A stretch of DNA of 64,000 nucleotides, taken from JADGRA01 sp052143535 (GTDB taxonomy: Bacteria; Myxococcota; Myxococcia; Myxococcales; Myxococcaceae). Every line of letters starts with the position of its first letter. Position 1 is the stretch's first letter. The notes beneath the pieces were generated by a model that was not told the origin of the DNA, searched no databases, and worked only from the letters and a program-made list of their open reading frames with translations. Positions 9,694 to 17,073 of the stretch are shown one piece after another. The DNA is taken from positions 1 through 64,000 of the forward strand of contig JBKQSS010000062.1 in assembly GCA_052143535.1 (NCBI GenBank). The letters run 5' to 3'. Made by a program: the position numbers and the translations under genes.

Positions 9694-10326
9694 TTGCGCA
9701 TGCTGTGGCAGTGGGCAGGACTCATACCCATGCCGCTCGTCCCACTGCTGGTGCTCTGCCTCTGCCAGCCAGAAGGCCGAAGCCGGGGCCACCTCGGTGG
9801 TGATGCGCTTTACCAGCTGCTTCTGCTCCAGCTCGCGGCTGGCCAGTGCCAGCGCCTGTTGCTCTTCACCAAAGGTGAAAATGGCTGACCGGTACTGCGA
9901 GCCGCTGTCCGGGCCCTGGCGGTCTCCGCTGGTGGAGTCGTGAGAGGCCCAAAACACCGCCAGCAGCTGCTGGTAGGAGACTTTCTTCGGGTCGTACTCG
10001 AGCAACACCGACTCGGCGTGGCCGGTGGTGTGAGAGCTCACCATGGCGTAGCTCGGGTTGGAGGTGTGGCCGCCGGTGTAGCCCACGGCGGTGGCCACCA
10101 CTCCTGGGACTTGTCGAAAGCGGTACTCCACCCCCCAGAAGCAGCCTTGCGAGAAAACCGCCAGGGCATGCCCAGGCTGCGGCTGAAGGGGAGTGCCGTG
10201 GCCGACGCCTCCCGGCGAGGTGCCGACATTCAAGGGGAGGACTTTGTGCTGCTGGGCTTGAAGCTTGGCCGCGGTGAAGAGGGCGGCCAAGACGGACAGC
10301 GCGAGGACAAAGTGGCGGGGCTTCAT
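9676..10326 (-). CDS. msrA: exported peptide methionine sulfoxide reductase MsrA (216 aa)
   Basis: Reduces methionine-S-sulfoxide in proteins. The catalytic motif GCFWG is at about residues 59-63, followed by YTGG, GHAE and the SQYRSAIF block, with a C-terminal Cys (SCPLPQ) as possible resolving residue. Unlike the second copy at 26652-27317, this one begins with a clear signal peptide (MKPRH, hydrophobic core, LQAQ), so it should act in the periplasm or be anchored. The start ATG is unambiguous. It lies 48 bp behind the kinase gene on the same strand. Confidence 0.95.
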   Translation of the reverse strand: MKPRHFVLALSVLAALFTAAKLQAQQHKVLPLNVGTSPGGVGHGTPLQPQPGHALAVFSQGCFWGVEYRFRQVPGVVATAVGYTGGHTSNPSYAMVSSHTTGHAESVLLEYDPKKVSYQQLLAVFWASHDSTSGDRQGPDSGSQYRSAIFTFGEEQQALALASRELEQKQLVKRITTEVAPASAFWLAEAEHQQWDERHGYESCPLPQHAQQKPAS

Positions 10327-10374
10327 GGCTCTTTTACGCAGTTGGGGCCCAACCGGTTTCAGAGGTGAAGGGCT

Positions 10375-13008
10375 TCACTGGGCCTCTGTGGCAGGCCAAT
10401 TCAGGACCACCGTCAGCGGGAGCTCGTCGGCGATGACCTGCGGAACGGCCAGCAGGAAGCGCTTCCCGTCCGGAAAGACGTCGAAGGCCGGCGCTTCTGG
10501 GTCTCTTCGAAGGCCGGGCTGCAGGCTCTTCGAGAGGAAGAGGGGTACCGGCGCCCCAAGGTGCAGCTTCGGCTGGGTGGAGACGCTGACTGCCCAGAGC
10601 CTCCCGTCCGAATCCGAGTAAAAAATGGTGCGCAGCTCGCGGTTCCACCGCAGCTTCACCGCACCGCCGGTCGAGAGCCGAACCTTCTCTCCCGGTCCAG
10701 GGGTGGGCGCGACGTACGCCTCCCAATTGCCCGACTCGTCCGAGATGAAGGCGACGTAGCGCCCGTCCGGCGAGAACCTGGTGTTGTACATGCGGAACTT
10801 GGAGGGTTGCAGCCGGGAGGGGGCGTCTTTCGCGGTGAGGAGCAGGGTCCACACCGCACCCTCGGTGTTGTTGTAGAGGACCGAGCTCCCGTCCGGCGAG
10901 AGGTCCTCTGCAACTTGAAAGCCTTCGCCTGCCAATCGAGTGTCGGTGCCCGTCTCGAGGTCGCGACGGTACAAGTGTGGGAGCTGGGCACCATCATTCA
11001 TCGAATAGATGAGAGCCCTTTCGCCTGGGACCCAGAGCGAGTGGATTTCGCTGCCAGGGGCCGAGGTGATGCGGTTCTCGACGCCGCGCTCGACGTCGAC
11101 TGTCCAGACGTCCTCGCTCAGCACCGGAGTTGAGCGGCTGAACGACACCCGTGCCCCGCTCGGAGAGATGGCGAAGTCGTGGTAATCGCCTGCGCCGGTC
11201 AGTGCCCGGAGCTCACGCCCGGTGCGGTCGAACAGCACCAGCCGTTGAGCGTCGTTGGCACCCTGAAGCACCAGCGTCCCATTGAGGGAAGTCGCGTATT
11301 CGGCGGCGCCGGTGCTCGAGAAGTCTCGGACGTGCGCAGCGACGACGAAGGCCGCTCCGCTGAGGGCGCCTTTTTGCCAGTCAAAGTGCTGCGCCACCAA
11401 GGCACCTTGGCGGCTGAAGAGGATGAGTCCAGGCTCGCTAAACTGGACCTTCGAGCCGACCGGCGCCAATTCTCTCGGCGCCTGTCCGGGAATGGCCATC
11501 ATCAGGACGTGCCCGTTCTCTTCCCGCCGCGTGTAAAGAAAGCGCTTGCCGTCGGGCAGAAACCAGGGCCAGCGAAGTCGGCCGTCGCTCCCGGCGGACT
11601 GCTCCACCGCGACGGAAGGGGTTCCGCCGCTCGCAGAAACGCGGAGGAGCCTGCCGCCAGCGCCAAAGAGAATCTCCCCACTGCTTCCCCAGGTGCCCGA
11701 AAGCCCGATGTCCGAGTCGACCGCGCAAATGCGCACGGCTTCGGCGCCGGGCAGGTCGATACGCTTGAGCGCACCATGGGCGAAGAAGGCGACGGAGCGG
11801 CCATCGGGCGACCAGAAGACGGACTCCGCGCCGTCGGTGGTCTCTAGCGGGCGGGCGTCGAAGTCAGCAATTCTGCGCACCCACAGCCGGCGCTCGCCTT
11901 TGGAGTTGAGGGCGACATAGGCCAGCTGCGAGCCGTCAGGCGAGACCGCGAAGGAGTCGCGTTCGCGGCTCCAATAAAAGCTGCTGTCGCCAGGCGGCAG
12001 AAGCAGAAACCGCGTGACGCCTGGGCCGGCCCTCCCGGGCCCAGGCAGTCGCCGGAGCCAGCTGGCCACGGCGGCCAGGGCCACCAGCGCCACTAGGCCC
12101 CAGGGCAACCAGGCTGCCTGGCGCGTTGCGGCTCTTTGGGGAAGCTTGCCCGTTGGGCGCTCCTGTAACTCGCGCAGCAACAGGGCGACGTCGTGGGCCG
12201 AGTTCCAGCGGGTTGCTGGGTTTTTTTCGAGGCACCTCGCCACCAGCCGGTCGAAGGCGGGCGGGCTGGCAGATTGCAGGGAGGAGACGCGCGGCGGCTC
12301 GGAAGCCAACACCGCCGACATGACTTCCGCACCCGAGGTGCCTCCAAAGGCCCGCTTCCCGGTGGCCATCTCGAAGAGGACGGCGCCCAGAGCAAAAATG
12401 TCGGTGCTGGCATCCGCCGTTTTCCCGTTGAATTGCTCGGGCGCCATGTACGGGAACGTTCCGACGACTGCGCCTTCGCCGGCCCCAGCGTGGCTCACCG
12501 TCGAGTCCCAGGTGGCGTCCCGCGCCGCTGGGCGGGGAAGGGGCCGGGCCACGCCGTAGTCGAGCAGCTTGACGCCCGATGGGGTGACCATGATGTTGCT
12601 CGGCTTCAGGTCCCCGTGGGCAATGCCCACCGCGTGGGTTGCGGCCAGCGCCGAGGCCATCTCCACGCCAAGGCGGAGCACTTGCTCGAACCGAAGCGGA
12701 CCCTTGGCCAGAAGCGCTGCGAGCGTCACTCCCGACAGCAGCTCCATGACCAGGTAGTCGACGTCCCCGTGACGACCGACGTCGAACAAGGCGCAGACAT
12801 TGGGATGCGCCAGCTTGGAAATGGCCTTCGCCTCCCGCTCGAAGCGCTTGCGCCATTCTTCCGCGGAGGAGACGTCAGAGGGGAGGATTTTGACGGCGAC
12901 CTCTCGCCCCAGCCGCGTGTCCCGGGCGCGGTAGACCTCACCCATGCCCCCCGCTCCCAGCGGCGCCAAAATCTCATAGGGGCCAAGGCAGACTCCAGCC
13001 GCGAGCAC
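10375..13008 (-). CDS. transmembrane Ser/Thr protein kinase with TolB/PD40-type propeller (877 aa)
   Basis: Residues 11-285 are a Hanks-type kinase: glycine loop GAGGMGEVY, VAVK with Lys40, Glu59, catalytic loop HGDLKPSN (Asp133), activation motif DYG (150-152, in place of DFG) and APE. The catalytic HRD is HGD, so it is a non-RD kinase. One membrane helix lies at 300-318, and residues 330-877 carry repeated PDG or DGRxVAF motifs of PD40/WD40-like blades, e.g. SPDGSQLAYVA and SPDGRYVAFISDESG. This is a common myxobacterial build: cytoplasmic kinase with an outside sensor or protein-binding propeller. Start is GTG. Substrates are unknown. Confidence 0.92.
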   Translation of the reverse strand: MLAAGVCLGPYEILAPLGAGGMGEVYRARDTRLGREVAVKILPSDVSSAEEWRKRFEREAKAISKLAHPNVCALFDVGRHGDVDYLVMELLSGVTLAALLAKGPLRFEQVLRLGVEMASALAATHAVGIAHGDLKPSNIMVTPSGVKLLDYGVARPLPRPAARDATWDSTVSHAGAGEGAVVGTFPYMAPEQFNGKTADASTDIFALGAVLFEMATGKRAFGGTSGAEVMSAVLASEPPRVSSLQSASPPAFDRLVARCLEKNPATRWNSAHDVALLLRELQERPTGKLPQRAATRQAAWLPWGLVALVALAAVASWLRRLPGPGRAGPGVTRFLLLPPGDSSFYWSRERDSFAVSPDGSQLAYVALNSKGERRLWVRRIADFDARPLETTDGAESVFWSPDGRSVAFFAHGALKRIDLPGAEAVRICAVDSDIGLSGTWGSSGEILFGAGGRLLRVSASGGTPSVAVEQSAGSDGRLRWPWFLPDGKRFLYTRREENGHVLMMAIPGQAPRELAPVGSKVQFSEPGLILFSRQGALVAQHFDWQKGALSGAAFVVAAHVRDFSSTGAAEYATSLNGTLVLQGANDAQRLVLFDRTGRELRALTGAGDYHDFAISPSGARVSFSRSTPVLSEDVWTVDVERGVENRITSAPGSEIHSLWVPGERALIYSMNDGAQLPHLYRRDLETGTDTRLAGEGFQVAEDLSPDGSSVLYNNTEGAVWTLLLTAKDAPSRLQPSKFRMYNTRFSPDGRYVAFISDESGNWEAYVAPTPGPGEKVRLSTGGAVKLRWNRELRTIFYSDSDGRLWAVSVSTQPKLHLGAPVPLFLSKSLQPGLRRDPEAPAFDVFPDGKRFLLAVPQVIADELPLTVVLNWPATEAQ

Positions 13009-13102
13009 GATGCGAAGCCTGCGCCCCTTGGAGCGCGTTTTCTAGGGGCAACTCACGGCCCGAGGCACATGCTTTGGGGCTGCGCCAGTCGTTTGCGGCC
13101 GC

Positions 13103-13657
13103 CTACAACGCCCCGGCGCGCTGTGCGAAGCACAGTGCATTCATCACCAGCGCGTGGGTGATTTTGCCGTCCTGGACGAGGCGCAGAAGCGCCTCGGCCG
13201 GGACGCGGACGAGCTCAATGTCCTCGTCTGCCTCGGGCCGGGCCCTGGCGGCTTGCTCGCAGTCCAAGGCGAGGTAGCTGTGGCAGAGGTTACTTTGCAG
13301 GGCGGGGTTGGGGTGCACCGCGCCGAGAAACTCAAGGCGCGCGGCCCGAAAGCCCGTCTCCTCCTCCAGCTCGCGGGCTGCCGCCGCCAACGGCGTCTCG
13401 CCTTCGTCCACCATGCCCCCTGGAATTTCCAGGGTGCACGCCTCCACGCCGAAGCGAAACTGCCGGACGAGGAGGGCCTCGCGCGAAGGGGTGAGCGCCA
13501 CCACATTCACCCAGTCCGGCGCGCTGAGTCGGACGCGCGCACGGAGGCTGCCGTCCCGTGGGTCCTCGAAGCTGTCCTCGCGGACGCGGAGGATGGTGAA
13601 GTCCTGCTCCTGGCCGAGGGCTCGCCGTCGCCAGGCCCTCGGGGCTTTGCCGTCCAC
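13103..13657 (-). CDS. NUDIX hydrolase, ADP-ribose pyrophosphatase-like (184 aa)
   Basis: The NUDIX box is complete: GMVDEGETP...RELEEETGF fits Gx5Ex7REUxEExGU and binds the divalent metal. The surrounding sequence (VALTPSREALLVRQFRFG, LEIPGG) is typical of the ADP-ribose pyrophosphatase branch, which hydrolyses nucleoside-diphosphate sugars. The GTG at 13657 was taken as start because GGGAGG lies 6 nt upstream; the frame is open further but overlaps the SirB1-like gene. Same strand as, and 38 bp behind, that gene. Confidence 0.88.
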   Translation of the reverse strand: MDGKAPRAWRRRALGQEQDFTILRVREDSFEDPRDGSLRARVRLSAPDWVNVVALTPSREALLVRQFRFGVEACTLEIPGGMVDEGETPLAAAARELEEETGFRAARLEFLGAVHPNPALQSNLCHSYLALDCEQAARARPEADEDIELVRVPAEALLRLVQDGKITHALVMNALCFAQRAGAL

Positions 13658-13695
13658 CTTGCCTCCCCCCCTTTTGTGGGGGCCCGTGCCTTCCC

Positions 13696-14538
13696 TCAGT
13701 TGAGGTAGTCGACGCGGGCCTTCAACGTCCGGGCCGCCAGCCGCAAGTTGCGCTGGTCCGGCGCGTCCGGGGACAGCTCGAGGCACCGCTCCACGTCGGC
13801 CAGTGCCGCCTGGTAGGCGCCCAGGGCGGAGAGAATGCGGGCGCGCACCCGAAGCTCGCCGGGATGGTCCGGGGCCAAAAGCAGTAGCAAGTCCACCACC
13901 GCCAGCGCCCGCTCCCCGTCGCCCCGCGAGAGGTAGGAGCGCTTGAGGTTGGACAGCATGCGGGTGGCGATGGTGGGCACCGAGGCCGCCGACAACAGCC
14001 GCGGGGTGAAACGCACCGCCGGCGCCACCCGGGCCAGGAGCTCCTCACAGCTATTCCCAGTGAGAAGTCGTCCGTGGTTGAAGGGGTCCAGCACCAAGCG
14101 CTCACCGGGGCCAGGGGTGGCCACCAAGAAGTGCGCCGGGAAGGGGACGCCCACCAGAGGCACCCCCGAGCGCCGGCCCACCTCGAGGTACACCACCGAG
14201 AGGGCAATCGGCAGTCCCGTCTTGCGGGAAAGCACGTGGTGCAGCGCGCTGCTCTCCGGAGACTCGTCCAGCGCGGCGCCGCCGCTGAAGCCCTCCTCTT
14301 CCACCAACACCTGGCGCAACGCCGCCAGCCGGGCCGGGAGGTCGGGCTCTTGTGGCAAGGCGGCCTGGACGCGGGTGGCCAACCCGTCGAGCGTCGCTTC
14401 CACCTCCTCCACGTCAAAGTCGTCGTCGACGAGCGAGGCCACCGCGCAGGCCGACCAGTCCAGGCGGGCCGGGCTGGCCTTCAGCCCACGGGTGAGCAAC
14501 TCACGGGCGCGCGCATGGCTGAGTTGGAGAGTATTCAC
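13696..14538 (-). CDS. SirB1-like transglutaminase-fold protein with TPR tail (280 aa)
   Basis: The N-terminal 190 residues match the SirB1/Transglut_core2 family: TGLPIALSVVYLEVGRR, then GVPFPAHFLV with a conserved His and LDPFNHGRLL with a conserved Asp. The family's fold is that of papain-like transglutaminases, but its biochemical role is not established. Residues 195-280 form two TPR-like units (LKRSYLSRGDGERAL; YQAALADVERCLEL), also usual for the family. Start is GTG. It is divergent from the CoA-binding gene. Confidence 0.85.
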   Translation of the reverse strand: MNTLQLSHARARELLTRGLKASPARLDWSACAVASLVDDDFDVEEVEATLDGLATRVQAALPQEPDLPARLAALRQVLVEEEGFSGGAALDESPESSALHHVLSRKTGLPIALSVVYLEVGRRSGVPLVGVPFPAHFLVATPGPGERLVLDPFNHGRLLTGNSCEELLARVAPAVRFTPRLLSAASVPTIATRMLSNLKRSYLSRGDGERALAVVDLLLLLAPDHPGELRVRARILSALGAYQAALADVERCLELSPDAPDQRNLRLAARTLKARVDYLN

Positions 14539-14608
14539 CGCCCCTGCTCATGCTCACCTGCCCGGCCCGGTGCAACCCCTTCGCCCGCAGCAAGGACTCC
14601 GGGTGACG

Positions 14609-14638
14609 TTGACAACGCTGCGGGAAGAATGAAGGTGC
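14609..14638 (+). promoter_or_regulatory. weak promoter candidate for the CoA-binding gene
   Basis: A perfect -35 hexamer TTGACA at 14609-14614 lies in the divergent intergenic region, 70 nt ahead of the CoA-binding gene. No good -10 is found at 16-18 nt; the nearest is a poor AAGGTG at 14632. In such GC-rich DNA an exact TTGACA is uncommon, so it is noted with low confidence. Confidence 0.25.
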
Positions 14639-14683
14639 CCGGCCGGTGCCTAGCCGGCTATGTACACGGGACTGGAGGTACCG

Positions 14684-15127
14684 ATGGACACCCCTTCGCC
14701 GCACCGCATCGAGACGGAGGCCGGCATTGCTGAGGTGGTGAGGCGTTCCCGGCGCATTGCCGTCCTCGGCATCAAGACGGAGGCGCAAGCAGGACAGCCA
14801 GCCTTCGACGTGGCGGCGTACCTCGTCCGGGCCGGACTGGACGTCGTCCCGGTGCCCGTCTACTACCCCGAGACGACGGAAATTCTCGGCCGCAAGGTGT
14901 ACCGGCGGCTGGTGGACATTCCCGGGGAGATTGACTTGGTGGACGTCTTCCGCCGTCCGGCGGACATCGAGCAGCACCTGGCGGACGTGCTGGCCAAAAA
15001 GCCCAAGGCAGTGTGGTTTCAGCTGGGCATTCGCAATGACGCCGTCGCCGACAGGCTGGCCGCCGCGGGCATTGACGTCGTCCAGGACCGCTGCCTGATG
15101 GTGGAGCACCGCCGACACGGCGGCTAG
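14684..15127 (+). CDS. CoA-binding (Rossmann-fold) protein, YccU-like (147 aa)
   Basis: Single-domain CoA_binding_2 family protein. It has the nucleotide-binding turn RIAVLGIKTE, the VVPVPVYYPE stretch, ILGRKVYRRLVDIPGEIDLVDVFR and the end motif VVQDRCLMVEHRR. Relatives resemble the N-terminal CoA-binding part of succinyl-CoA synthetase alpha; the role of the stand-alone form is unknown. ATG 14684 has GGAGG 5 nt upstream and is preferred over ATG 14660. Its TAG shares the tetranucleotide CTAG with the stop of the convergent patatin-like gene. Confidence 0.88.
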   Translation: MDTPSPHRIETEAGIAEVVRRSRRIAVLGIKTEAQAGQPAFDVAAYLVRAGLDVVPVPVYYPETTEILGRKVYRRLVDIPGEIDLVDVFRRPADIEQHLADVLAKKPKAVWFQLGIRNDAVADRLAAAGIDVVQDRCLMVEHRRHGG

Positions 15128-16149
15128 GAGGGCCCGCCCTTCTCGGCCCTGGGGCCAGAAGGCCGCAGGGACTGCGCCGGCTGGGCGAGGGCGCGCTGCG
15201 CAGCGGCGCGTCCAGCAGCCACTGCTTCGGGCCCCTTGTGCAGCGAGCGCGCGGAGACACGCGGCAACTCGGACACCACCAGGTAAACCACCAACCCCTC
15301 GGCGGCCAGCAGCGCGCACTGCAGCTCGAGGTGGGAGCGCCGCAGCGCGGCGACGCCGGCCGAGAGGCCCCTCGCGTAGGCGAAGGGCCCCCCGAGGGCG
15401 GCCTCGCCGCGGGTGGGCAACAGGTGCACCAACAGCGCGTCCAGCGCGCCCGGCAAATGCCGGCTCAAGGCCAGTGCCGGGGCCTTGTCCACCAGGCCCC
15501 CGTCCCAAAGCAGCGCCTCGCCCCTCGGTACCGGGCGGAAGAGGCCCGGGTAGGCGCAGGTGGCGTGAATGGCCGGGGCCAGCTCGCCTGTGGTGAGGGC
15601 CACGCTGCAGGCGTTTTTGACGTCCGCCGCCACCAGCAGAAGCGGCGTCGGGCACTCCTCGAAGCGGCGCACCGGCAGGGCGGACTCGAGAAGGGTGCGG
15701 AAGCGCCGGCCGGCCAGAAGCCCCATGCCGCCCGTCCCGCCTCGGGCCGCGTCGGCCAGGCCGCCGAGGACGTCCACGTCAAAGAAGCTTTCCCGGCGCA
15801 GCCCCAGCACCAGGGCCTCCAGTGCCTCGGGCTGTAGCCCTGCGGCGGCAAAGGCCGAGACGAGGCCCCCGGCCGACGTCCCGGCATAGGCCGCCGGGCG
15901 GAGGCCCGCGGCCAGAAGGCCGCCGAGGAAGCCGGCGTGCCCGAAGAAGCCGAAGTACCCCGCCGAGAGGACGAGGCCCACCCGGCGTCCGGCCAGCGCC
16001 TGGGCCAGCGTCGCCTCGCTCTGGGGGGCCGCCTTCTTGTGGACGCGCTTGGGCAATTTCGGGAAGGGGCGCGGCAATAGCGAAAAGGGGCCCTCTGGCG
16101 GCGCCCCCCAGAAGGCCGTTGCCTCCGATGGCTGGGCGGTTGTGCGCAA
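15124..16149 (-). CDS. patatin-like phospholipase family protein with altered oxyanion loop (about 341 aa)
   Basis: The core shows the lipase elbow GTSAGG with nucleophile Ser and the second dyad motif LWDGGLVD (Asp-Gly-Gly). The N-terminal glycine-rich oxyanion loop, normally GGGxRG, reads SAGYFGFFGHAG, lacking the basic residue. That leaves activity open; the strand around it (VGLVL) is otherwise normal. The start is uncertain: a TTG at 16149 is used because anything upstream overlaps the divergent ArsR gene; a GTG at 15981 just before VGLVL is an alternative. Neither has a good ribosome site. The role is probably lipid or acyl-ester hydrolysis. Confidence 0.75.
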   Translation of the reverse strand: MRTTAQPSEATAFWGAPPEGPFSLLPRPFPKLPKRVHKKAAPQSEATLAQALAGRRVGLVLSAGYFGFFGHAGFLGGLLAAGLRPAAYAGTSAGGLVSAFAAAGLQPEALEALVLGLRRESFFDVDVLGGLADAARGGTGGMGLLAGRRFRTLLESALPVRRFEECPTPLLLVAADVKNACSVALTTGELAPAIHATCAYPGLFRPVPRGEALLWDGGLVDKAPALALSRHLPGALDALLVHLLPTRGEAALGGPFAYARGLSAGVAALRRSHLELQCALLAAEGLVVYLVVSELPRVSARSLHKGPEAVAAGRAAAQRALAQPAQSLRPSGPRAEKGGPS

Positions 16150-16158
16150 GGGAGAATC

Positions 16159-16176
16159 GACGTATGAGCATGCGTC
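16159..16176. promoter_or_regulatory. 18-bp near-palindrome, possible ArsR-type operator
   Basis: GACG-T-ATG-AG-CAT-G-CGTC is an imperfect palindrome with arms GACG/CGTC and ATG/CAT, broken by one mismatched pair. It lies 3 nt before the ATG of the ArsR-methyltransferase gene and close to the start of the divergent patatin-like gene. ArsR-family dimers bind symmetric sites of this size, so autoregulation of the methionine operon is plausible. No ribosome site fits between it and the ATG, so the mRNA may be leaderless. Confidence 0.4.
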
Positions 16177-16179
16177 TAT

Positions 16180-17073
16180 ATGGAAGCCCTCTCCCAGTCC
16201 TTCCGCGCGCTCGGGGACGCAACGCGGCTGAGGCTTCTGCGACTGCTCTCCGCCGCCCCCCTCAACGTCAGCGAGCTCGTCTCCATCGTCGGGGTGGCCC
16301 AGTCCAGCGTCAGCCACCACCTGAGCAAGCTGCGGCAGCTGGGACTGGTGCGCGAGGAGCGCGCCGCGGGCTTCAGCTACTACTCGCTGGCGGTGGACGC
16401 CGAGGACTTGCACTGGCCCCTCATCCGCATGGCCTGCGAGGCGGAGGACGTCAGCGGAGACCAGGCCCGACTCACCGACTTATTGCGCAGCCGCGTCGAC
16501 CGCACCGTGCTCAACGAGCGGCTCCTCGAGCCGGGGCAGTCCTGGTTTCTCTGGAGCTCGGCCCTGGCCTCGCTGCTTCCGGCGCTGGACGTGGCGGACT
16601 TTGGCTGCGGCTCGGGCGTCCTCAGCGTCTCTTTGGCCCGCTGGGCCAAGACGGTGGTGGCCATCGACCAGAACCCGGAGGCCCTCGCCCAGGCCCGCGC
16701 CCGCGCCCGCCGGGAGGGCCTGCGCAACATTTCTTTCCTCCCGGAGGACCTCCACACGCTGTCCCTGCAGTCGAGCTCGGTGGACTTGGTGGTGTTGAGC
16801 CAAAGCCTCCACCACGTGGAGGAGCCAGAGGCAGTGCTGGCCGAGGCAGCCCGGCTACTCCGCCCCAAAGGCAAGGTGGTGGTGCTGGAACTGATGGTGC
16901 ACGAGGAGGGGTGGGTGCGTGAGCGCCTGGGCCACCGGCACTTGGGCTTCTCGCCGGCCCGACTCGAGGCCAGCCTGAAGCGCGCCGGCTTCGGCGGCTT
17001 GGGCCGCGAAGTGCACGCCCGCGAGGCCACCTCGCCCTTCCGCGTCTTCCTGCTGACAGGAGAGAAGCGATGA
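16180..17073 (+). CDS. ArsR-family regulator fused to SAM-dependent methyltransferase domain (297 aa)
   Basis: Residues 1-80 are an ArsR winged helix: FRALGDATRLRLLRLL, then the recognition region VAQSSVSHHLSKLRQLGLV. Residues 125-297 are a class I SAM-binding domain with motif I VADFGCGSGVLSV, acidic motif II VVAIDQNP, and SQSLHHVEEPEAVL. It overlaps metH by 4 nt (ATGA). ArsR-type regulators of the SAH/SAM cycle (SahR type) sit beside metH in several proteobacteria, some with such a methyltransferase-like domain; I recall this and did not search. The inferred role is to sense SAM or SAH and control methionine synthesis. It may alternatively be a true methyltransferase. Confidence 0.85.
   Translation: MEALSQSFRALGDATRLRLLRLLSAAPLNVSELVSIVGVAQSSVSHHLSKLRQLGLVREERAAGFSYYSLAVDAEDLHWPLIRMACEAEDVSGDQARLTDLLRSRVDRTVLNERLLEPGQSWFLWSSALASLLPALDVADFGCGSGVLSVSLARWAKTVVAIDQNPEALAQARARARREGLRNISFLPEDLHTLSLQSSSVDLVVLSQSLHHVEEPEAVLAEAARLLRPKGKVVVLELMVHEEGWVRERLGHRHLGFSPARLEASLKRAGFGGLGREVHAREATSPFRVFLLTGEKR

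Noticed and set aside
15124..16413. Patatin-like protein starting at 16413
   Set aside because: It would read through the ArsR-methyltransferase gene on the opposite strand; the added sequence has no conserved features.
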